From Methylobacterium sp. W2 (GTDB lineage Bacteria; Pseudomonadota; Alphaproteobacteria; Rhizobiales; Beijerinckiaceae): a stretch of 64,000 bases of DNA. Position numbers and translations under genes: made by a program. The DNA is taken from NCBI RefSeq assembly GCF_020662345.1, contig NZ_VMOA01000022.1, positions 1-64,000 on the forward strand, given 5' to 3'. Numbering within the stretch: the stretch's first letter is position 1; each line of letters opens with the position of its first letter. The notes under the pieces were generated by a model. The model made no database searches, was not told where the DNA came from, and saw only the letters and a program-made list of their open reading frames with translations. Below, piece after piece: positions 45,655 through 53,361 of the stretch.

Positions 45655-46233
45655 ATGCGGCGTGCCCTTCCCCTCATCCTCTTCGCCCTCGGCCTCGTGG
45701 CGCTCGGCGTCGCGGCCACCGTGCTGCTCGTGCCCAAGGCCGGTCAGGTGGCGACCAGCAGCGTCGGCGGGCCGTTCACCCTGACGGACCAGGACGGCCG
45801 GCGCGTCACCGAGCGCGATTTTGCCGGAGCGACTCATCTCGTCTTCTTCGGCTTCACCCATTGCCCCGACGTCTGCCCGACGACGCTGCAGCAGATCGGC
45901 GACGTGCTTCAGGCGCTCGGCCCTAAGGGCAAGGACACGAAGGCGCTGTTCATCGCGGTCGATCCGGAGCGCGACACGCCGGAGGCGCTGAAGACCTATC
46001 TTGCCAGCTTCGACCCCCGCATCGTCGGCCTCACCGGCTCGCCGGAGGAGGTCACCGCAGCGGTGAAGGGCTACCGCGCCTATGTCCGCAAGGTGCCGAC
46101 CAAGGAGGGCGACTACACGATGGAGCACACGGCGCTCGTCTACATCATGGATGGCGGGAACCGCTTCGTGAACGCCCTCAATTTGACGAAACCCGCGGAC
46201 CAGGCGGCGGCGGAACTCGCCAAGGCGCTGTGA
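45655..46233 (+). CDS. SCO1/SenC copper chaperone
   Basis: A 192-aa membrane-anchored thioredoxin-fold protein that delivers copper to the CuA site of cytochrome oxidase. An N-terminal hydrophobic anchor (LPLILFALGLVALGVAATVLLV) precedes the fold. The metal ligands are C70 and C74 in THCPDVCPTT and H158 in MEHTALVYIMD, all present. VDPERDTPE is the conserved loop. It converges with the glycosyltransferase gene with a 4-bp gap; no oxidase genes are nearby. Confidence 0.93.
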   Translation: MRRALPLILFALGLVALGVAATVLLVPKAGQVATSSVGGPFTLTDQDGRRVTERDFAGATHLVFFGFTHCPDVCPTTLQQIGDVLQALGPKGKDTKALFIAVDPERDTPEALKTYLASFDPRIVGLTGSPEEVTAAVKGYRAYVRKVPTKEGDYTMEHTALVYIMDGGNRFVNALNLTKPADQAAAELAKAL

Positions 46234-46237
46234 CGCG

Positions 46238-48106
46238 TCATCGCGGCGGGTGCGGTGTCAACGCCCCGCTCCGCGAGGTGCGGGACAGGCCGTGCTCGGT
46301 CTTGTTCCAGCGGTCGGGCGCGAGGATCAGTTCGATCACTCCGCGCCAGGCGGCGAGGCTGACGAGCAGGAAGTAGGCCGGCAGCAGCGGCACGAACGGG
46401 ACGAGGTCGTGCCAGCCCCGGCGCCGGCAGCCGATATAGGCCGGCAGCAGCATCGCCACGAAGCCGGAGACGAGCACCGTGATCGCCGTGCCCGTGGGCA
46501 GGTTCGCCCAGAAATCGCTCCCTGCCTCGATCCGGCCCGGCCAGAGGGAGACCACGGCCGGCAGCATCAGGAACGGATAGGCCAGAGCCGAGGCCACAGT
46601 GCCGGGGATGAGGGCCAGCGCACACAGGCTCGCCAGGGGGCCGAGTTCGCGGAAGGTCGCCAGGGGGGTGCGGCCATGGGTGAGACTGGTCTGGAGGAAG
46701 CCCTTCATCCAGCGGGTGCGCTGGTTGAGCCAAGGCCCGTAGCGGGCCGGCGCCTCCTCGATCGTGCTGCTCGGAAGGTCGCCGACATCATAGCCGGCCC
46801 GGGCCAGCCGCAGGCCGAGATCGGCATCCTCGGTGACATTCCACGCATCCCAGCCGTAGACGGCGCGCAGGATGTGGGTGCGAAAATGGGTGGAGGTCCC
46901 CCCCAGCGGTGTCGGCAGCCGCCATGCGGCCAGCGCCGGGCCAAGCACGTCGAACAGGGCGGTGTATTCGAGGGCGAAGCACCGGGTCAGCCAGGAATCG
47001 CGGGCGTTGTCGATGACGAGGCGGCCCTGCAGGCAGGCAACGCGCGGGGAGGCGCGGGCGAAGGCCTCGGCCGCCGCCCGCAACTGGCCGGGATCGGGCA
47101 CATCCTCCGCGTCGTAGACGACGAGGCAGCGTCCCCGCGCCAAGGGCAGGGCGGCGTTGAGGGCGCGCGGCTTGGTCTTCGGCAGCCCCGGCGGCACCAC
47201 GACGACCTCCACATGCGCCGGCAGGGTGAGACGCGCGAGCGCCCCCGCCGTGGCGGCATCGTCGGCTTCCGTGAGGAGCTTGATGTCGAGCTTCGCCACC
47301 GGGTAATCGAACCGCGTGAGCGCCCCCAGCAGGCGCGGCACCACCGCCGCCTCCCGGTAGAGGGCGACGAACACCGTGTAGACCGGCAGGTCGCCGTCCG
47401 GCATCCTTTGCCCGGCCGTGTTCTCCGGCGCGATCCCGCTGGTCGGGCCGATGGCGGCCACGCGAAAGGTGAGCAGGGCGAGAAATCCGACCTGCACCAG
47501 ACCCCAGACCGCCGTGACGAGGAGCGCCGGCAGGCAGGCCAGGGCGACGAGGAACGCGCCGAAGATGAGGCCCGCCAGGGCGAGGAGCGGCGCCACGGGG
47601 GCGGCATTGTAGGCCCAGTCAGGCCTCCGCCTGAGGAGGTCGTCCGAGGCATGGGCCGCGATTCCCGCCGGGCGCTGGGCGAAGATCGCGTGGCGCAGGG
47701 CCGTCGGGGTGGTGATCGCCGGCATCAGTCCGGTGGGGCTGTGCCCCTGCAGCAATTCGACGACGGCGCGTCCCCGCGGCGCGTAGACGAAGGCGGCCCC
47801 AGTCCCCGGATCAAGGGGCGCAACACCCGCGACCAGACTGTCGGGAAACCGCGCCCCGGTGCCGAGGGGCAGGGTCTCGCCGAGATAGCGCGCGCCGAGG
47901 GTAAGGGCGAGGGCGCGGTAGAAGCGTTCCTCCTCCATCAGCCCGGACTGGATCAGGGCGGTGGCGGCATCGGTGCCGCTCGCCCGCGCCAGTGCGGCGG
48001 CCTTCGCCAGCAGCATCGGGGAGGCGGCGTGGCTCAGGAGAAACGCGATCTCGGGCGGCAATGCCACCGTTTCGCCGCGCAGGCTCCTGAAACCGAGGAT
48101 CGACAC
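46238..48106 (-). CDS. Membrane glycosyltransferase, family 2, with N-terminal MshEN-like domain
   Basis: About 622 aa. The first 150 residues (ALPPEIAFLLSHAAS, EERFYRALALTLGARYLGE) resemble the MshEN/GspE-N domain, which in some proteins binds cyclic di-GMP. Two membrane segments follow (VAPLLALAGLIFGAFLVAL). The GT-A domain has DD (EADDAAT), DAEDVPDPGQL, the TEDADLGLRLARAGY motif and QRTRWMKGFLQT (QxxRW). More membrane helices close the protein. This is the architecture of processive polysaccharide synthases. GTG at 48106 is chosen as start because GGGGAG precedes it and the upstream stretch would overlap the divergent gene. Confidence 0.88.
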   Translation of the reverse strand: MSILGFRSLRGETVALPPEIAFLLSHAASPMLLAKAAALARASGTDAATALIQSGLMEEERFYRALALTLGARYLGETLPLGTGARFPDSLVAGVAPLDPGTGAAFVYAPRGRAVVELLQGHSPTGLMPAITTPTALRHAIFAQRPAGIAAHASDDLLRRRPDWAYNAAPVAPLLALAGLIFGAFLVALACLPALLVTAVWGLVQVGFLALLTFRVAAIGPTSGIAPENTAGQRMPDGDLPVYTVFVALYREAAVVPRLLGALTRFDYPVAKLDIKLLTEADDAATAGALARLTLPAHVEVVVVPPGLPKTKPRALNAALPLARGRCLVVYDAEDVPDPGQLRAAAEAFARASPRVACLQGRLVIDNARDSWLTRCFALEYTALFDVLGPALAAWRLPTPLGGTSTHFRTHILRAVYGWDAWNVTEDADLGLRLARAGYDVGDLPSSTIEEAPARYGPWLNQRTRWMKGFLQTSLTHGRTPLATFRELGPLASLCALALIPGTVASALAYPFLMLPAVVSLWPGRIEAGSDFWANLPTGTAITVLVSGFVAMLLPAYIGCRRRGWHDLVPFVPLLPAYFLLVSLAAWRGVIELILAPDRWNKTEHGLSRTSRSGALTPHPPR

Positions 48107-48150
48107 CGGAACCGGCTCCCCGAGGCCCGGGAACGTGATAGGGGAGAGCC

Positions 48151-49092
48151 GTGAGCCAGACGATTCCCGCGCACAACCAATGCGCCACAGATACAACCAA
48201 ACCGTCAAGCCGCCCCACGTGGTGCGCTGCCGCTTTGCTGATGTTGGCGCTGCTCTCGGCTTGGCCGGCGGCAGCGCAAGACACGACAGCGCAGGATACG
48301 GCCTCGCGGGACACGGCCTCTCCGGGGGTGACGATCCCGAATTTCTGGAATCCGCGCAGCCGCCTCGAACGGATCGAGGCTCCGCAAACGGCGCGCGCTG
48401 TCCGCTTCCTCACCGACGACGAATTTCCGCCCCTGCATTTCGCCGGCCCGGACGGCGCACCCACCGGCTTCGTGGTGGAACTCGTCCGGGCGGTCTGCGA
48501 ACGCCTATCGCTCAACTGCACGATCCAGGCGCGCCGGTTCGATACGCTGCTCGATGCCCTGGCCGACCGGCAGGGCGACGTGGTCGCGGCCGCGATTCCG
48601 CTCACCCCGACCCTGCGCAGCCGCTTTCTCGCCACCCGTCCGTATTTCCGCTGGCCGGCGCGCTTCGCGGCCCGCACGGACAAGGGCCTGCCCGCCCCCT
48701 CGGCCAAGGCGCTGGCCGGCAAGTCCGTCGGCATCGTCACTGGCAGCGCGCACGCGGCCTATCTGAAGGCGTTCTTCGCCCAGGCCGAAGCGCGCGACTT
48801 CACAGACCTCGCCACCGCCGAAGGGGCGCTCCGGCGCGGCGATGTGGATTACGTCTTCGCCGACGGGCTCAACCTCGCCTTGTGGATCGGCGGCATCGAT
48901 TCCTCGAATTGCTGTGCGCTGGTGGGCAGCGACTACCTGGAGAACCGCTATTTCGGCGAAGGCATCGGCCTCGTTACCCGGCGCGAGGACACGGCCCTCT
49001 CGCGCGCCCTCGACGAAGCCCTTCAACGGCTCTGGGACGAGGGGAAATACGCCGAGCTGTACCTGCGGTTCTTCCCCGTCAGTCCGTTCTGA
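48151..49092 (+). CDS. Family 3 extracellular solute-binding protein (amino acid type)
   Basis: 313 aa. After a 25-residue polar leader comes a hydrophobic stretch ending AAAQDTT, so it is exported, perhaps with a long signal peptide. The periplasmic fold shows VRFLTDDEFPPLHFAGPDGAPTGFVVELVRAVCERL, VVAAAIPLTPTLRSRFLATRPYF and LAGKSVGIVTGSAH, typical of polar amino acid binding proteins. No permease or ATPase is adjacent, so it is an orphan and could instead be a sensor or enzyme partner. GGGGAGAG precedes the GTG start. Confidence 0.85.
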   Translation: MSQTIPAHNQCATDTTKPSSRPTWCAAALLMLALLSAWPAAAQDTTAQDTASRDTASPGVTIPNFWNPRSRLERIEAPQTARAVRFLTDDEFPPLHFAGPDGAPTGFVVELVRAVCERLSLNCTIQARRFDTLLDALADRQGDVVAAAIPLTPTLRSRFLATRPYFRWPARFAARTDKGLPAPSAKALAGKSVGIVTGSAHAAYLKAFFAQAEARDFTDLATAEGALRRGDVDYVFADGLNLALWIGGIDSSNCCALVGSDYLENRYFGEGIGLVTRREDTALSRALDEALQRLWDEGKYAELYLRFFPVSPF

Positions 49093-49123
49093 CTCGCCGG
49101 CCCATCCCCATCGGGAAGTCGGG

Positions 49124-50194
49124 CTAGCCGCGGAGCTTCAGCATCCCGCCCGCCTCGTCCGCCAACCGCAGGGTCAAGTCCGCAGCCCCCATTTCTTGCG
49201 CCAGAGCCGCCGCCTGTCCCGACCAGAGCGGCGAGAAATCGCCCGAGCCTGCCGCTTCCGCGCGCTGGCGCAGGAGCTGGAGCGCGACGGCGGCGGAGGG
49301 AAAGGCCGGCGCGTCGGCGCTCACCGGGCCGAGTTCCGCCAGAACGCGGTTGACGAGACCTCGGGCGGGGCGACCCGTGAACACGTTGGTGAGCGCGGTC
49401 TCCTCGTCGCGGGCGGCCCGCAGGGCGGCGAGATGGACGGCGGAGATGCCGGCCTCCGGGCAGAGGAGGTAGGCGGTGCCGATCTGGACGGCGGACGCGC
49501 CGAGGGTGAGCGCCGCGGCGATCCCGCGCGCATCGGCGATGCCGCCCGCCGCGATCACCGGTACGCGCACCGCGTCCACCACCTGCGGCACCAGGGAGAA
49601 GGTGCCGACCTGGGACTCGAGCGCGTCCGTAAGGAACATGCCGCGATGGCCGCCGGCATCGGCCCCTTGCGCGATGATCGCGTCCACGCCGTGTGTCTCG
49701 AGCCAGCGGGCCTCGCGCACCGTCGTGGCAGAGGAGACGACGAGGCAGCCCGCCTCCCTGACGCGGCGGAGGAGAGCGGCGTCCGGGAGCCCGAAATGGA
49801 AGCTGACCACCGCCGGGCGCAGATCCTCCACGACGGCGCACATCGCCTCGTCGAAGGGCGCGCGGTTGGCCATGGCCACCGGCGCCGCCGGGTCGAGGCC
49901 GAGCTCACGGTAATAGGGCGTCAACCGCTCCAGCCATGCGGCTTCGCGGGCCGGATCGGGGGCGGCCGGCGCGTGGCAGAAGAAATTGAGATTGTACGGA
50001 CGATCCGTGCCCCGGCGGATCACGGCCACCTCGCCGCGCACCTGTTCGGCGTTGAGCGCGGCGCAACCCAGCGACCCGAGGGCGCCGGTGGCGGACACGG
50101 CCGCCGCGAGCCCGGCCCGAGGCCCGACCATCGGCGCCTGGACGATGGGGTGATCCAGACCGACGAGATCGAGAAAGCGTCTGTCGGGCCACAT
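49124..50194 (-). CDS. Nitronate monooxygenase family protein
   Basis: A 356-aa FMN-dependent TIM-barrel enzyme that oxidises alkyl nitronates. The N-terminal PIVQAPMVGPRAGLAAAVSATGALGSLGC, the catalytic-His region AQGADAGGHRG, IAAGGIADARGIAAALTLGASAVQIGTAYLLC (phosphate-binding) and LTNVFTGRPARGLVN are present. It belongs to the class I-like bacterial NMO group, although 2-nitropropane dioxygenase annotation often covers other FMN oxidoreductases. It is single, between convergent and divergent neighbours. Confidence 0.88.
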   Translation of the reverse strand: MWPDRRFLDLVGLDHPIVQAPMVGPRAGLAAAVSATGALGSLGCAALNAEQVRGEVAVIRRGTDRPYNLNFFCHAPAAPDPAREAAWLERLTPYYRELGLDPAAPVAMANRAPFDEAMCAVVEDLRPAVVSFHFGLPDAALLRRVREAGCLVVSSATTVREARWLETHGVDAIIAQGADAGGHRGMFLTDALESQVGTFSLVPQVVDAVRVPVIAAGGIADARGIAAALTLGASAVQIGTAYLLCPEAGISAVHLAALRAARDEETALTNVFTGRPARGLVNRVLAELGPVSADAPAFPSAAVALQLLRQRAEAAGSGDFSPLWSGQAAALAQEMGAADLTLRLADEAGGMLKLRG

Positions 50195-50424
50195 GATGCG
50201 GTTTCCTTGCGGTCAGGAGCCACCTGTCTACACCATCGCACCAGGACGACGTCCACCCGCTCGGCAACCGGATCCGATCGCGACGACGCCCGGAGAGGCG
50301 AGGGACAGGCCGGAATTCGCGGCCCGATCGATCGTCGGGTCACATGCGATACTGGTCCATATATTGCTGGTCCTTCGCCGAGGTTTCATGGGCGCCGATG
50401 GTGTGGCTGACCTCGGGGCGATCA

Positions 50425-51792
50425 ATGGCGGCTCAGTCATATCCGGCTCATCGTGCGTCGTCGTCCGGACCACCTCCGGCTCTCGACGCGACCTACCGCC
50501 GTATTACATGGCGCCTTCTGCCGTTCCTCATGGCGCTCTGGATCCTGTCCTGGATCGACCGGGTCAATATCGGCTTCGCCAAGCTGCAGATGCTGTCCGA
50601 TCTCACATTCAGCGAGACCGTCTACGGCATCGGCGCGGGCATCTTCTTCATCGGCTACTTCCTGTGCGAGGTGCCGAGCAACCTGCTGCTGGAGTACATC
50701 GGCGCCCGCAAGACCATCGCGCGAATCACCTTTCTATGGGGCGTCTGCTGCGTGGCGATGATGTTCGTCACCACGCCGGCCTTCTTCTACGTCCTGCGCT
50801 TCCTCCTCGGCGTGTTCGAGGCCGGCTTCTATCCGGGCGTGATCCTGTACCTCACCTACTGGTACCCGAGCGAGCGGCGGGCGAAGGTGTTCGGGCTCTT
50901 CATGTCGGCCTCGGCGATTGCCGGGGTGATCGGCGGGCCGCTGGCCGGGGCGATCCTCACCGGCATGGACGGGGTGAACGGCTGGGCCGGCTGGCAATGG
51001 GTGTTCCTGCTGGAGGGCATCCCCTCGATCCTCGCGGGATTCGTCACGCTCCTCTACCTCACCGACCGCCCCGCCAAAGCCAACTGGCTGACGCCGGAAC
51101 AGCGGGCACTGATCGAGGCCGACCTCGCCCGCGACGCCGAAGCCTTGGGTCCACGGGAACACCGCATCCTCGCCTCGCTGAAGGATGTCCGGGTCTGGCA
51201 GTGCATCGCGATCTTCTTCTGCATCATCATGGCGAACTCGGCCCTGACGTTCTTCGGGCCGAGCGTGGTGCGCGATGCCGGCTTCACCGATCCGCTCACC
51301 GTCGGCTGGATCATGTCGGCAGCGTATCTGTGCGGCGGCATCGGGATGATCCTCAACGGGCGCCATTCCGACCGGACCGGCGAGGCGCGCCTGCATTGCG
51401 GCGTACCGGCGACGATCGGGGCGCTGGCCATCGCCCTCGTCGGGTTCCTGGTCCCGACGAGCCCGGTTCTGGCGATGCTGGCGCTCGCCGTGGCGATCGT
51501 CGGCACCATGAGCGCGATCCCCGTCTTCTGGCAGATTCCCGGCCGGTTCCTGGCGGGCTCCGCCGCCGCAGCCGGCATCGCCCTGATCAACTCGGTGGCC
51601 AACCTCGCAGGTTTCGGAGCCCCGGCGGTCATGGGTTATTTGCGCGAGCATACCGGCTCGGCCTCGGCCGGCCTGTGGCTGGTCGCGGCCTTCGAGCTCG
51701 CGACGATCGTCCTGATCCTCGCCTTCGTCCCGCCCGCCACCCCGGCGCTGGAGCGCCGGGCCGCCGCCCGCGCCGCCCATGAGCCGGCCTGA
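50425..51792 (+). CDS. MFS transporter, anion:cation symporter (ACS) family
   Basis: About 455 aa with 12 predicted membrane segments. The RRITWRLLPFLMALWILSWIDRVNIGFAKLQM opening and the WGVCCVAMMFVTTPAFFYVLRFLLGVFEAGFYPGVILYLTYWYPSERRAK signature are those of tartrate, 4-hydroxyphenylacetate and phthalate permeases. Three urate-pathway genes follow directly, so a purine breakdown intermediate is a plausible substrate; that is inferred. ATG at 50425 is used; the open frame starts at 50344 with 27 less convincing residues. Confidence 0.88.
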   Translation: MAAQSYPAHRASSSGPPPALDATYRRITWRLLPFLMALWILSWIDRVNIGFAKLQMLSDLTFSETVYGIGAGIFFIGYFLCEVPSNLLLEYIGARKTIARITFLWGVCCVAMMFVTTPAFFYVLRFLLGVFEAGFYPGVILYLTYWYPSERRAKVFGLFMSASAIAGVIGGPLAGAILTGMDGVNGWAGWQWVFLLEGIPSILAGFVTLLYLTDRPAKANWLTPEQRALIEADLARDAEALGPREHRILASLKDVRVWQCIAIFFCIIMANSALTFFGPSVVRDAGFTDPLTVGWIMSAAYLCGGIGMILNGRHSDRTGEARLHCGVPATIGALAIALVGFLVPTSPVLAMLALAVAIVGTMSAIPVFWQIPGRFLAGSAAAAGIALINSVANLAGFGAPAVMGYLREHTGSASAGLWLVAAFELATIVLILAFVPPATPALERRAAARAAHEPA

Positions 51793-51838
51793 ACCCGCTC
51801 CCGGTCGCGCCGGGACCGGCCCTCTGCAGGAGACACAG

Positions 51839-52381
51839 TTGAACCACCCCCCTGAGCGACCCGTCCTCACGCGCCGCAGCCTCGTTGGAGCCGGCCTCGC
51901 CGGGATCGGTCTCGGCGGCACGGTCGCCGCCACCGGCACCGTACTGGCCCAGGGCGCGCCCGCCCCGTCTTCGGCTCCGGCGCAGCCGGGAGCCCTGACC
52001 ACCGGCCCGACGATGCAATCGGGCCTCGGTCCGCGCCTCACCATGCACGCCATCGACAATTTCCACGGCACGCCGGGCGCGGGCATGGTCTGCGACCTCT
52101 CCGTCCTCGACGGAGACGCCTACCGGCCGCTCAAGACCATCACCACGGGGGCCAACGGCCGCTCGCCCGAGCCGCTCCTCATCGACGACGCCCTGAAGAC
52201 CGGGCGCTACGAGTTGCTGATGCATTTTGAGGAATACTTCGCCCGGATCGGCGTGGCGCTGCCGAACCCGAACTTCCTCGGCCTCGTGCCGATCCACTTC
52301 CATATCCGCGACGCGAGCCAGCGCTACCACCTGCCGATCCTGTTCACGCCCTGGGGCTACTCGTATTATCGCGGCAGCTGA
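51839..52381 (+). CDS. Tat-exported hydroxyisourate hydrolase-like (transthyretin-related) protein
   Basis: 180 aa. The start PERPVLTRRSLVGAGLAGIGLGGTVAA is a Tat signal, cleaved near VLAQG. The mature part is a transthyretin-related protein with LTMHAIDNFHGTPGAGM (His), TTGANGRSPEP (Arg), HLPILFTPW (His) and the diagnostic C-terminal YRGS. All catalytic residues expected for 5-hydroxyisourate hydrolase are therefore kept. TTG at 51839 with AGGAGA 5 nt ahead is the likely start. A cytoplasmic paralogue follows at once. Confidence 0.85.
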   Translation: MNHPPERPVLTRRSLVGAGLAGIGLGGTVAATGTVLAQGAPAPSSAPAQPGALTTGPTMQSGLGPRLTMHAIDNFHGTPGAGMVCDLSVLDGDAYRPLKTITTGANGRSPEPLLIDDALKTGRYELLMHFEEYFARIGVALPNPNFLGLVPIHFHIRDASQRYHLPILFTPWGYSYYRGS

Positions 52382-52432
52382 AAACCCCGACCCTCCGCAA
52401 CCGCTCCGTCACGACACGATCCGAGAGACCCG

Positions 52433-52786
52433 ATGGCCGGCATCACGACACATATCCTCGACTCGGAGCGCGGGCGCCCCGCGCCCGGCGTGCGCATCGA
52501 CTTCTCGGTGATGGAGGAGGGGCGCTGGCGCCTCGTGAAGAGCGTCGTCACCAATGCAGACGGGCGCACCGACGCGCCGATCCTGCCGGCGGCCGAGGCG
52601 AAGATCGGCCAGTACCAGCTCGAATTCTTCATCGACGGCTACCTGAAGAGCCGGCCGGGCGTGAGCGAGGCGGATATCTTCGTGGACAACCCGGTGGTGC
52701 GGTTCGCGGTGTTCGACGCCAAGCAGCACTACCATGTGCCGATGCTGTGCACGCCCGGCAATTGCACCACCTATCGCGGGAGCTGA
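52433..52786 (+). CDS. uraH: 5-hydroxyisourate hydrolase
   Basis: 117 aa, the canonical cytoplasmic enzyme converting 5-hydroxyisourate to OHCU, the second step of urate oxidation to allantoin. It starts MAGITTHILDSERGRPAPGVRI (catalytic His), has TNADGRTDAPIL (Arg), HYHVPMLCTPGN (His) and ends YRGS. No signal peptide, in contrast to its upstream paralogue. uraD begins 4 bp after its stop. Confidence 0.95.
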   Translation: MAGITTHILDSERGRPAPGVRIDFSVMEEGRWRLVKSVVTNADGRTDAPILPAAEAKIGQYQLEFFIDGYLKSRPGVSEADIFVDNPVVRFAVFDAKQHYHVPMLCTPGNCTTYRGS

Positions 52787-52790
52787 GCCC

Positions 52791-53309
52791 TTGCCGGATC
52801 TGGCCGCCATCCATCGTCTCGAGCGGGACGCCTTCGTCGCCCTGCTCGGCGGGGTGTTCGAACATGCGACCTGGGTCGCCGAGGCGGTGGCCCCTGCGCG
52901 ACCCTTCGCCAGTGTCGCCGACCTGCACGCCGCGATGATGGACGCGGTGCGCCATGCGCCCAAGGCGCGGCGCCTCGCCTTCCTCAACGGGCACCCGGAA
53001 CTCGCCGGCCCCGAGGCCCGGGCGCGGGCAATGACCGCGGAGTCCGCAAGCGAGCAGGGCAGCGCCGGCCTCGACCACCTGCCGCCCGAGGATCTAGCGG
53101 CCTTCGACCGCCTGAACGCCGCCTACCGGGAGAGGTTCGGTTTCCCCTTCATCATCGCCGTGCGCAGCCGCAGCCGGGCCGAGATCCTCGCGGTGTTCGA
53201 GGCCCGGCTCCGACGGGGACGGGCCGAGGAGGAGGCGACCGCCCTCGACGAGATCGGCGCGATCACGCGGATGCGCCTGGACATGCTGATCTCCGGGACG
53301 GGCGACTGA
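52791..53309 (+). CDS. uraD: OHCU decarboxylase
   Basis: 172 aa; decarboxylates 2-oxo-4-hydroxy-4-carboxy-5-ureidoimidazoline to S-allantoin. Catalytic motifs are HPELAG (the His), SASEQGSAGLD and YRERFGFPFIIAVRSRSRAEILAVFEARL, all in family order. The start is TTG at 52791 with GGGAGC upstream; the alternative upstream ATG overlaps uraH. With uraH it covers the last two steps of urate breakdown; urate oxidase itself is not in the window. Confidence 0.93.
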   Translation: MPDLAAIHRLERDAFVALLGGVFEHATWVAEAVAPARPFASVADLHAAMMDAVRHAPKARRLAFLNGHPELAGPEARARAMTAESASEQGSAGLDHLPPEDLAAFDRLNAAYRERFGFPFIIAVRSRSRAEILAVFEARLRRGRAEEEATALDEIGAITRMRLDMLISGTGD

Positions 53310-53361
53310 GAACGCCCGGGGTTTGCAGCGGAGGAACCCGGTACCGCGTGTGCGGACCGGA

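Noticed and set aside
42313..46128. A minus-strand open frame of 1271 codons
   Set aside because: It runs antisense to nasA, cysG, the AmpH-like gene and the SCO1 gene and has no recognisable motif.
50325..50340. A 16-bp sequence identical at 60081-60096 (CGATCGATCGTCGGGT), first thought to be an attachment or operator site
   Set aside because: One chance 16-mer match is about what random expectation allows in 64 kb of GC-rich DNA, and the flanks do not match.
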